Shown here: positions 1 to 5,368 of the stretch, one piece after another
How the letters are laid out: every line of letters starts with the position of its first letter
Numbering within the stretch: position 1 is the first letter of the stretch
From: Flavobacterium sp.
GTDB lineage: Bacteria; Bacteroidota; Bacteroidia; Flavobacteriales; Flavobacteriaceae
Direction: 5' to 3'
DNA: 10,115 nt
Assembly: GCA_017989775.1 (NCBI GenBank)
Contig: JAGNPF010000025.1
Coordinates: 1 to 10,115, forward strand
Translations under genes and position numbers: made by a program
Notes under the pieces: generated by a model
What the model was told of the DNA's origin: nothing
The model's database searches: none
Seen by the model: only the letters and a program-made list of their open reading frames with translations

Positions 1-1
1 C

Positions 2-124
2 ATTTCAAACATTGCACCCAGTGGGTTAATACATATTAAGGATATGGCGGTTTTTAAAAAAATAGAGGCTTGTCAAAACGAATGTCCTAGCCTGACAGCA
101 GTGGAAAGATCTTGTAAAAACTAG
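2..124 (+). CDS. Possible 3' end of an unidentified gene, cut by the window edge
   Basis: Frame 2 is open from the left edge of the window to a TAG at 122-124, giving about 40 residues that end in VERSCKN. The composition is protein-like (mixed polar and hydrophobic residues, two Cys in a CQNEC segment) but I recognise no family. The last third overlaps the first copy of the Flavo-1-like RNA motif (AGCAGTGGAAAG at 97-108), so either the gene runs into the RNA element or the open frame is chance. An open stretch of 40 codons in AT-rich DNA is not strong evidence. Reading further left is needed to decide. Confidence 0.2.
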   Translation: MSNIAPSGLIHIKDMAVFKKIEACQNECPSLTAVERSCKN

Positions 125-170
125 TCTATATATAGTAGAAAAATTTGTAGCGTCATAAATCGCGGAACCT
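85..170 (+). ncRNA. Degenerate first copy of a Flavo-1-like structured RNA motif
   Basis: This stretch has the same order of blocks as the better copy 100 nt downstream: AGCAGTGGAAAG at 97-108, a variable hairpin (CTATA/TATAG around 126-135), then TTGTAGCG at 145-152. It begins with TAGCCTGA and ends with CGCGGAA, which resemble the outer blocks I associate with the Bacteroidetes Flavo-1 motif. The family name is from memory of its consensus. The strand is taken from that consensus. This copy is less well paired than the second, and it may be a decayed duplicate. It overlaps a possible partial reading frame ending at 124. Confidence 0.3.
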
Positions 171-248
171 TGTCCCTGAAAAGCTGCATTAGGGATAGCA
201 GTGAAAAGCCCACAGCCCTGCTTTTCTGCAGGGCGAGGACTTGCAGCG
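97..248 (+). repeat. Tandem direct repeat of the conserved blocks of the RNA motif
   Basis: AGCAGTGGAAAG (97-108) recurs as AGCAGTGAAAAG (197-208), exactly 100 nt later, and TTGTAGCG (145-152) recurs as TTGCAGCG (241-248), 96 nt later. The sequence between the blocks is not conserved but forms a hairpin in each copy. This is consistent with duplication of one structured RNA unit followed by divergence of the loop. Confidence 0.45.
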
Positions 249-262
249 AATAGCCCGACCCC
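186..262 (+). ncRNA. Flavo-1-like structured RNA motif
   Basis: The block GATAGCAGTGAAAAG (194-208) is followed by a 7-bp GC-rich hairpin (GCCCTGC 215-221 with GCAGGGC 228-234, loop TTTTCT) and then TTGCAGCGAATAGCCCGACC (241-260). Further helices are visible: GGG 192-194 can pair with CCC 254-256, and AAG/CC (206-211) with GG/CTT (237-242) around one mismatch. This arrangement of AGCAGTG-hairpin-TTGCAGCGAATAGC matches my recollection of the Flavo-1 RNA, a conserved structured RNA of unknown function found by comparative genomics in Bacteroidetes. The 3' end runs directly into the long inverted repeat at 259-313. A covariance-model search would decide the family. Confidence 0.5.
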
Positions 263-313
263 TTAAACAGAAAAGCTGCTGTCGACGAGACAGCAGCTTT
301 TCTGTTTAAGGGG
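259..313 (-). terminator. 25-bp perfect hairpin, probable terminator of the DUF4294 gene
   Basis: Positions 259-283 are the exact reverse complement of 289-313, leaving a 5-nt loop GACGA. The inner core GCTGCTGTC/GACAGCAGC is GC-rich and is flanked by AAAA on one side and TTTT on the other. On either strand it therefore looks like an intrinsic terminator whose U-rich tail (TTTTCTGTTT) is itself paired to the A-rich flank. It lies 18 nt beyond the stop of the DUF4294 gene, which reads toward it, and also just past the Flavo-1-like motif on the plus strand, so it may serve both. Confidence 0.6.
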
Positions 314-330
314 TAACGTCCAAATCAAAG

Positions 331-1008
331 CTATTTCTTTTCATTGACAGCCTTGTTCCACCAAAAATCATTCAGGTCGTTATAATTTACTGGTTTTGCT
401 GGAGGTTGATTTACCAATCGTCCAGATTCGAAAGCCCTGACCAATATGGTCTCTATCAGGAAATCTTCGTTGACTTGATAGGGAGCATAAGGGGTTCTCA
501 AGTCAAGATCGAATACTTTGGCAGTTGTATTGGACCAAAATGCCGTCCATCCACTTTTTAAGGTCTTTACCAATTCATAAGTCGTAACCCCTGTTTGGCG
601 GTGAATCAATTTGATAAGTATTTGCCCTTGCTTGCGGGAAAGTTTTTTGAGCCTTGCTTCGAATTCATTGTTAAGATAGTCTTCGACAATTTTGAAATAT
701 TTCTTTTTTTCCTTGCTCGTCTTGAGACTGGCCATTCCTCTATTAAGTGCCGTCAATCGCTCTGAAGCAAGTTTTGCATAGGGATAGGTCCTAAAAACTC
801 GGTTTTTGAGAAGTTCAAATTGTTTTCTTGATTCCTCATCCACCTTACCTTTATATATAACTATTTCTTCTAATTGAATGGTGTCATTAAATATAGTGTC
901 GTTTTCTGATAAAACATACCCCATTGGTTCAATCGCTTTTTGAACCACCTGTCCATTGACTGCAATTGAGATGAAAAGAAAAAACAAAAGGAAATTTATA
1001 ATCTTCAT
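331..1008 (-). CDS. DUF4294 family secreted or periplasmic protein
   Basis: The product is 225 aa when started at the ATG at 1006-1008. An in-frame start further upstream (1080) adds 24 residues, but the shorter form begins with a clean signal peptide (MKIINFLLFFLFISIAVNGQ), and a TAnnTTTG -7 box at 1029-1036 lies inside the longer version, so the shorter start is preferred. The mature part is rich in Lys and Arg and carries the blocks I recall for DUF4294: RTYPYAKLASERL, LIHRQTGVTTYELVK, SGWTAFW and EDFLIETI. DUF4294 is a Bacteroidetes family of unknown function, and no catalytic motif is visible. It is transcribed divergently from the M42 peptidase and ends before the hairpin at 259-313. 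The family call is firm; the function is unknown. Confidence 0.85.
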   Translation of the reverse strand: MKIINFLLFFLFISIAVNGQVVQKAIEPMGYVLSENDTIFNDTIQLEEIVIYKGKVDEESRKQFELLKNRVFRTYPYAKLASERLTALNRGMASLKTSKEKKKYFKIVEDYLNNEFEARLKKLSRKQGQILIKLIHRQTGVTTYELVKTLKSGWTAFWSNTTAKVFDLDLRTPYAPYQVNEDFLIETILVRAFESGRLVNQPPAKPVNYNDLNDFWWNKAVNEKK

Positions 1009-1028
1009 ATTGTAAAATTTATATGGCA

Positions 1029-1065
1029 CAAAATTATACATTATATATACAACTCTAATCTCAAA
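1029..1065 (-). promoter_or_regulatory. Bacteroidetes-type promoter for the DUF4294 gene
   Basis: On the minus strand, TAATTTTG (1036-1029) matches the TAnnTTTG -7 consensus of Bacteroidetes sigma-A exactly. A TTTG at 1065-1062 could be the -33 box, although the 25-nt gap is a few bases longer than usual. Transcription would start near 1022, just upstream of the ATG at 1008, which supports the shorter gene start. Confidence 0.4.
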
Positions 1066-1091
1066 TTTATAATTTAGCAAAAAATAATTTT

Positions 1092-2180
1092 ATGAGTTCA
1101 AAATCGATATTAAAAGACACTTCTCTTGCATTTTTAGAAAACTACCTTAATAATGCTTCCCCTACTGGATATGAAAGTTCTGGTCAAAAACTGTGGATGG
1201 ATTATCTAAAACCTTATGTTGATACTTTTATCACGGATACTTACGGAACTGCCGTAGGAGTCATTAATCCAGATGCTCCTTATAAGGTAGTCATTGAAGG
1301 TCACGCCGATGAAATTTCCTGGTATGTGAATTACATAACAGACGACGGATTGATTTACGTAATTAGAAATGGCGGTTCCGATCATCAGATTGCGCCTTCT
1401 AAAAGAGTAAACATTCATACCAAAAAAGGAATCGTGAAAGGCGTTTTTGGATGGCCCGCCATTCATACTCGAAATCGCGGCAAGGAAGAAACGCCAAAAA
1501 TTGATAATTTATTCATAGACATTGGTTGTTCCAAAAAAGAAGAAGTGGATGCGCTGGGTGTTCACGTGGGTTGCGTGATTACGTATCCTGATGAATTTAT
1601 GGTTTTGAACGAAAACAAATTTGTTTGTCGCGCCATTGACAATAGAATGGGTGGATTTATGATTGCCGAAGTCGCCCGTTTGTTGCACGAAAATAAAATC
1701 AAGCTTCCTTTTGGACTATACATCACCAATTCCGTTCAGGAAGAAGTGGGACTTCGTGGTGCCGAAATGATTACCAAAACCATCAAACCCAACGTGGCCA
1801 TCATAACCGATGTTTGCCACGACTCCACCACTCCAATGATTGACAAGAAAATTGAGGGAGAAACCAAAATTGGAAAAGGCCCTGTTGTTACTTATGCTCC
1901 AGCGGTTCAAAATAATTTAAGAGAATTGATATTGAATACTGCCGAAGAAAAAAACATTCCTTTCCAACGATTAGCATCTTCAAGAGTTACGGGTACAGAT
2001 ACCGATGCGTTTGCCTACAGCAATGGCGGAGTTGCATCGGCTTTAATTTCTTTGCCGCTTCGTTATATGCACACCACGGTGGAAATGGTGCATCGCGAAG
2101 ACGTGGAAAACGTGATTAAATTGATTTATGAAACTTTATTGAAGATGGAAAACAACGAAACGTTTTCTTATTTTAAATAG
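1092..2180 (+). CDS. M42 family zinc metallopeptidase (glutamyl aminopeptidase type)
   Basis: The product is 362 aa, the normal length for M42 aminopeptidases, which form large tetrahedral cytoplasmic complexes that remove N-terminal residues from peptides. The metal and catalytic residues of the family are all present: H71 and D73 in the EGHADEI motif, bridging D183 in AIDNRMGG, the E217-E218 pair in QEEVGLRGA, D240 in ITDVCHDS and H327 in YMHTTVE. The N-terminal segment NNASPTGYES is also typical. The ATG at 1092 follows AT-rich leader sequence with no Shine-Dalgarno, normal for this phylum. A weak -7-like TAATTTAG lies at 1070-1077. The gene ends at a strong terminator. Substrate preference cannot be read from the sequence, and related proteins have been annotated as endoglucanases or FrvX. 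Confidence 0.93.
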   Translation: MSSKSILKDTSLAFLENYLNNASPTGYESSGQKLWMDYLKPYVDTFITDTYGTAVGVINPDAPYKVVIEGHADEISWYVNYITDDGLIYVIRNGGSDHQIAPSKRVNIHTKKGIVKGVFGWPAIHTRNRGKEETPKIDNLFIDIGCSKKEEVDALGVHVGCVITYPDEFMVLNENKFVCRAIDNRMGGFMIAEVARLLHENKIKLPFGLYITNSVQEEVGLRGAEMITKTIKPNVAIITDVCHDSTTPMIDKKIEGETKIGKGPVVTYAPAVQNNLRELILNTAEEKNIPFQRLASSRVTGTDTDAFAYSNGGVASALISLPLRYMHTTVEMVHREDVENVIKLIYETLLKMENNETFSYFK

Positions 2181-2201
2181 AGCACATCCGATTTTAAAAT
2201 C

Positions 2202-2239
2202 AAAATCCTTTCCTTTTATCAAAAAACGGAAAGGATTTT
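2202..2239 (+). terminator. Intrinsic terminator after the M42 peptidase
   Basis: AAAATCCTTTCC (2202-2213) pairs perfectly with GGAAAGGATTTT (2228-2239) over 12 bp, followed by more T residues (2240-2243). The 14-nt loop contains TTTT and AAAA runs that may extend pairing. It sits 22 nt after the stop codon of the peptidase and between convergent genes, so it may also stop transcripts of the ABC ATPase on the other strand. Confidence 0.8.
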
Positions 2240-2251
2240 TTTTATTTCTAA

Positions 2252-3199
2252 CTATAGGTCAACCGACAAAATTACTTCCTGGTTCAATTCGAGTTCCGAA
2301 TCGTGTTCGAAGAAAATGGCTCTTCTTTCGAAAGCGGCTTTGATTAAATAATGGCTTCCCTTGAAATAAGATTGCTTCACGACAGCTTTCATTTTTCCTA
2401 CTTCAACCACTTTTAATTGATACGGATACAACAAAAGCGTTTCATCTTCCTCTTCCAAATCGACAAAATGAGATAGTTTCAATACGTTTACTTCTCCAAA
2501 AAGGGAAGCGACATAATAATTGGGCGGATTGTCGTGCAGTTCTTTGGAATTTCCCTTGGCAATCAATTTCCCGTTTTGCAAAACTATGGTTTCATCCGAA
2601 AAGGATAAAGCTTCAGTACTATCGTGAGTCGCAATGATACAAGTGATTTGTTTTTTCTTGAAATAATTGAATAAATTGCGTCGCAAGGCATTTTTTCGGA
2701 AAGAATCAATCTGGCTGAAGGGTTCGTCCAACAATAAAATTTCTGGTTCCAATGCCAAAACCCTTGCCAAAGCCACTCTTTGTTGTTGGCCTCCGCTCAG
2801 GTATTTTGCTTTTACTTTGGCAAATTCGGTCATTTCGACCATTTCCAGCAATTCTTGAACGCGCGCTTTTTTTTCGGCTTTATAAATATTGGACAAAAAT
2901 TTGCCCACGTTTTCTTCGACCGTTACATACGGCATCAAATCAAAATCTTGAGCCAAATATTTGATGTAATCTTCGCCCGGAATCAGGTTGTATTTTGGAC
3001 CGAGTATTTGCTTGTCCTCATAGTGAATTTCACCATTGTCCAAATCATACAAACCATACATCAGTTTCAACAAGGTGCTTTTGCCGCAACCACTTTCGCC
3101 AATCAAGGCCACATTTTGGCCTTTGGCAATTTCAAAACTGATGTTTTCGATTACGGGATTTTCAATATAGGTAAAGGAAATATTTTTTACTTGAAGCAT
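2252..3199 (-). CDS. ABC transporter ATP-binding protein without adjacent permease
   Basis: A 315-aa cytoplasmic ATPase. The N-terminal ~230 residues are a complete nucleotide-binding domain: Walker A GESGCGKST (34-42), Q-loop Q84, signature LSGGQQQRVALARVL (134-148), Walker B ILLLDEPFSQID (154-165) with catalytic E159, D-loop and switch H192 in IATHDSTEA. The order and wording resemble importer ATPases of the PotA/FbpC/MalK group. Residues ~235-315 form an extra mostly beta-rich domain reminiscent of the regulatory C-terminus of those ATPases, but I cannot assign it to TOBE with certainty. No permease or binding protein gene lies next to it, so the transported substrate cannot be inferred. 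The start is ATG at 3199, 19 nt from a consensus -7 box. It converges with the M42 peptidase. Confidence 0.9.
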   Translation of the reverse strand: MLQVKNISFTYIENPVIENISFEIAKGQNVALIGESGCGKSTLLKLMYGLYDLDNGEIHYEDKQILGPKYNLIPGEDYIKYLAQDFDLMPYVTVEENVGKFLSNIYKAEKKARVQELLEMVEMTEFAKVKAKYLSGGQQQRVALARVLALEPEILLLDEPFSQIDSFRKNALRRNLFNYFKKKQITCIIATHDSTEALSFSDETIVLQNGKLIAKGNSKELHDNPPNYYVASLFGEVNVLKLSHFVDLEEEDETLLLYPYQLKVVEVGKMKAVVKQSYFKGSHYLIKAAFERRAIFFEHDSELELNQEVILSVDL

Positions 3200-3217
3200 T
3201 TTCTGAGTTTAAAGCTG

Positions 3218-3225
3218 CAAATTTA
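3218..3225 (-). promoter_or_regulatory. -7 box of the orphan ABC ATPase gene
   Basis: TAAATTTG on the minus strand matches TAnnTTTG exactly and lies 19 nt before the ATG at 3199, leaving a short 5' leader. No good TTG -33 box is seen at the expected distance (GGTTAC is present instead), so strength is uncertain. Confidence 0.45.
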
Positions 3226-3314
3226 CAACGTTTATTAAAAGTAACCCTTTATAATTTTAATGAATTTATTTCTATATTTTAGCCTTGAAATATTTTGAAC
3301 TTAACCCAAACCAA

Positions 3315-3923
3315 ATGAAGAATATCTATAGTATGTTGGCCGTGTTTTTTGGAACCTTTATTTGGTCAATCATAAATCCGAAAGAAGGATTTACCTGTTT
3401 CCTGGAAATTATTCCAGCAATAATCGGTTTTTTGATATTGGTCTTAACTTTCAAAAAATTCAGGTTTACCAATTTTACCTATTTGTTGATTCTGATTCAT
3501 TGCATCATTCTGTTCGTGGGCGGTCATTATACTTATGCCGAAGTTCCCCTCTTTGATTATATTCGGGAGATTTTTCATCAAAGCAGGAATAATTATGACA
3601 AGGTGGGACATTTTGCCCAAGGATTGGTTCCCGCAATGATTATCCGGGAATTGTTCATTCGCAAGAAGGTAATTGGCAATCCAAGTTTTTTCAATTTCAT
3701 AATTGTCTCCATTTGTTTGGCCATAAGTGCGGCTTACGAATGGATCGAATGGTGGGTTTCATTGGCAACCGGAGATGGTGGCGATGCTTTTTTGGGAACC
3801 CAAGGCTATGTTTGGGACACCCAATCGGATATGTTGTTTGCTACGATTGGCGCTATCGTTGGTTTGATTTTGTTTTCTAGAATTCAAGACAAACAACTCG
3901 AAAAAATAAAAGAGCCTGTCTAA
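3315..3923 (+). CDS. DUF2238 family inner-membrane protein (YjdF-like)
   Basis: The product is 202 aa from the ATG at 3315. A TTG start at 3285 would add 10 residues, but the ATG version begins right before the first membrane segment, as I expect for relatives. About six hydrophobic segments are visible (roughly residues 5-21, 29-46, 54-70, 95-115, 125-143 and 175-190). The family signature blocks are clear: GGHYTYAEVPLF, NNYDKVGHFAQGLVPAMIIRE, AAYEWIEWWVSLATG and GTQGYVWDTQSDMLFATIGA. These contain many conserved acidic and histidine residues near the membrane. The family includes E. coli YjdF; the molecular function is not known to me. The gene stands alone, diverges from the ABC ATPase, and its last codons form the left arm of its own terminator. 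Confidence 0.88.
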   Translation: MKNIYSMLAVFFGTFIWSIINPKEGFTCFLEIIPAIIGFLILVLTFKKFRFTNFTYLLILIHCIILFVGGHYTYAEVPLFDYIREIFHQSRNNYDKVGHFAQGLVPAMIIRELFIRKKVIGNPSFFNFIIVSICLAISAAYEWIEWWVSLATGDGGDAFLGTQGYVWDTQSDMLFATIGAIVGLILFSRIQDKQLEKIKEPV

Positions 3924-3944
3924 AAATTTTAAACAGGCTCTTTT
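3908..3944 (+). terminator. Bidirectional terminator between the DUF2238 gene and yajC
   Basis: AAAAGAGCCTGT (3908-3919) pairs perfectly with ACAGGCTCTTTT (3933-3944), followed by TT. Read on the minus strand, the same stem is followed by TTTTATTTTTT, so it also suits termination of the nusB-yajC transcript. The left arm includes the last sense codons (GAG CCT GTC) of the DUF2238 gene. Confidence 0.85.
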
Positions 3945-3980
3945 TTATCGTTTTGACAAGCGAATTATCGCATCAAAAAA

Positions 3981-4253
3981 CTATTTTTTGTTCAAAGTGG
4001 CACTCATTTCCATGGAAATAGCAGAACGTTCCATTTTCAGTTTTCCGGCCATTGTTTCGATAACAACGGTTCCTTCCGATAGTTCGGCCACTTTTCCGTG
4101 AAGACCGCTTTTGGTGATGATTTTATCGCCTACTTTCAAAGCACTTTCAAACTCTTTCTCTTGTTTGGCTCTTTTTTGTTGTGGTCTAATCATGAAGAAA
4201 TAGATTACTACAAACATTAATAGAAACGGTGCAAATTGAGTTAATTGTTCCAT
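3981..4253 (-). CDS. yajC: Preprotein translocase subunit YajC
   Basis: A 90-aa single-pass membrane protein. Residues ~6-23 (FAPFLLMFVVIYFFMIRPQ) form the transmembrane helix followed by the hallmark motif IRPQQKRAKQ, then the cytoplasmic beta-rich domain with VGDKIITKSGLHGKV and a TVVIET segment typical of YajC. YajC associates with SecDF-YidC as an accessory of the Sec translocon. It lies 46 nt downstream of nusB on the same strand with no terminator between them apart from an A-rich stretch, so the two are probably co-transcribed. The unit ends at the shared terminator 3908-3944. Length and motifs are normal, and identification is secure. Confidence 0.95.
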   Translation of the reverse strand: MEQLTQFAPFLLMFVVIYFFMIRPQQKRAKQEKEFESALKVGDKIITKSGLHGKVAELSEGTVVIETMAGKLKMERSAISMEMSATLNKK

Positions 4254-4299
4254 AATTTTAAATTCTTTTTTGTTATTTGATTATTGTTGTTTTTTTTTT

Positions 4300-5244
4300 T
4301 TACATCAACCCACGACCGATCTTTTTGATTCTATCGTTGGCTTCTAATTCTTTGACTAAATTATCCAAAATTCCGTTGATGAAGATGCTACTTTTGGGGG
4401 TGGAATACTCCTTGGCCAATTCCAGATATTCGTTCAAACTAACTTTCACCGGAATCGAAGGGAATTTCAAAAATTCGCAAATAGCCATTTTCAAGATTAT
4501 CGTGTCAATTTCGGCAATCCTGTCGCTGTCCCAGTTTGGGGTTTTGTCATCATATTCCTTGGCCAATTCCCTTTCGTTCAGGACTGTTTTTCGGAACAAA
4601 TCTCTCACGAAATCCTTGTCTTCGTTGTCCTTGAACAATTTTGGAACCCTAAAACCGCCACCTTCAACATTTTTTATGGCTTTCAATTGCTTGATGATTT
4701 CGGTGTTTACCACCGGAATATCGTCAATCCAAGTCAATTTATGGTCTTCCAGATAATCGTATAATTTATCGTTTGGAACAATCACGTCCATGAACAAATT
4801 GACAATAAATTCCTTGTCTTCTTCGAAGGTATTTACCGAATTGCTCATATAATTTTGGTACAATTTGCTTTGCTTGATGTCGTTGAGAAGCAACAAAATG
4901 TAATCATCGTTCAAATTCCAATTGTCAATTTTACGGTTTTCCAATGCAATGCTCAACGAATTGTTTTCGGCAAGTATTTGAAAAATAGCGTTTTTGATAA
5001 ACTTCTCGTTGGGTTTACGCTCTTGCGGAGTGGCAAGATGTTTTTGGCTGGACAGGTGCAAAAAGACGGTTTCTTTTTTGCAAATTTCTATCAAGGCAGA
5101 GAGCATGACAAGGTATAAATCCTGAATGGCATCGATGCTGTAATAAAGAAATTTTTCTTCCTTTTCCAAATTATCCGAACCATTTTGATGCATCGCATAA
5201 ATGGATTGCATGACCTTAACGCGAATGTGTCTTCTATTTACCAC
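4300..5244 (-). CDS. nusB: Transcription antitermination protein NusB (long Bacteroidetes form)
   Basis: NusB binds boxA RNA with S10 (NusE) and supports rRNA antitermination. The product is 314 aa, over twice the E. coli protein (139 aa). The N-terminal RRHIRVKVMQSIYAM matches the first NusB helix, and the C-terminal third matches the rest of the fold, including NEYLELAKEYSTPKSSIFINGILDNL at ~271-296, the conserved block around the final helices. The extra length is a middle, charged and helix-rich part of roughly 150 residues, which I associate with the Bacteroidetes form. The start is GTG at 5242-5244; the next ATG (codon 12) would remove the conserved RRHIRVK, so GTG is preferred. It is first in an operon with yajC and is divergent from the ABC exporter. 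Confidence 0.92.
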   Translation of the reverse strand: MVNRRHIRVKVMQSIYAMHQNGSDNLEKEEKFLYYSIDAIQDLYLVMLSALIEICKKETVFLHLSSQKHLATPQERKPNEKFIKNAIFQILAENNSLSIALENRKIDNWNLNDDYILLLLNDIKQSKLYQNYMSNSVNTFEEDKEFIVNLFMDVIVPNDKLYDYLEDHKLTWIDDIPVVNTEIIKQLKAIKNVEGGGFRVPKLFKDNEDKDFVRDLFRKTVLNERELAKEYDDKTPNWDSDRIAEIDTIILKMAICEFLKFPSIPVKVSLNEYLELAKEYSTPKSSIFINGILDNLVKELEANDRIKKIGRGLM

Positions 5245-5273
5245 CTTGTAAGAACTTTTATTAAATTAGTTTG

Positions 5274-5281
5274 CAAAAATA
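5274..5281 (-). promoter_or_regulatory. Probable -7 box of the nusB-yajC operon
   Basis: TATTTTTG on the minus strand matches TAnnTTTG and lies 29 nt before the GTG start. No TTG is found at the normal -33 distance, the region there being AT-rich. Confidence 0.35.
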
Positions 5282-5311
5282 AGTATTTCCTTTTTTAAAA
5301 TATAATTAAAC

Positions 5312-5343
5312 TTGAAAAATATCTGAATTTCATCTTACCTTTG
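5312..5343 (+). promoter_or_regulatory. Promoter of the ABC exporter gene
   Basis: TTG at 5312-5314, a 21-nt gap and TACCTTTG at 5336-5343 fit the Bacteroidetes sigma-A pattern (TTG, ~17-23 nt, TAnnTTTG). Transcription would start near 5350, leaving a leader of about 20 nt before the ATG at 5369. It is back to back with the nusB promoter. Confidence 0.55.
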
Positions 5344-5368
5344 GATTTCTTAAGAATTACCGACCGTC

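Noticed and set aside
1009..1080. Upstream extension of the DUF4294 gene to the start at 1080
   Set aside because: The extension precedes a clean signal peptide and contains the likely -7 box, so it is probably not translated.
2780..3238. 152-codon plus-strand open frame over the ABC ATPase gene
   Set aside because: It is antisense to the ATPase core, is Phe-rich in a manner typical of a shadow of Lys/Glu-rich coding sequence, and has no family resemblance.
3285..3314. TTG start for the DUF2238 gene
   Set aside because: The ATG ten codons later begins immediately before the first membrane helix and is the more likely start, though TTG cannot be excluded.
4277..4756. Plus-strand open frame opposite nusB
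   Set aside because: Antisense shadow of the conserved NusB C-terminal region; low complexity Ser/Leu/Phe composition.
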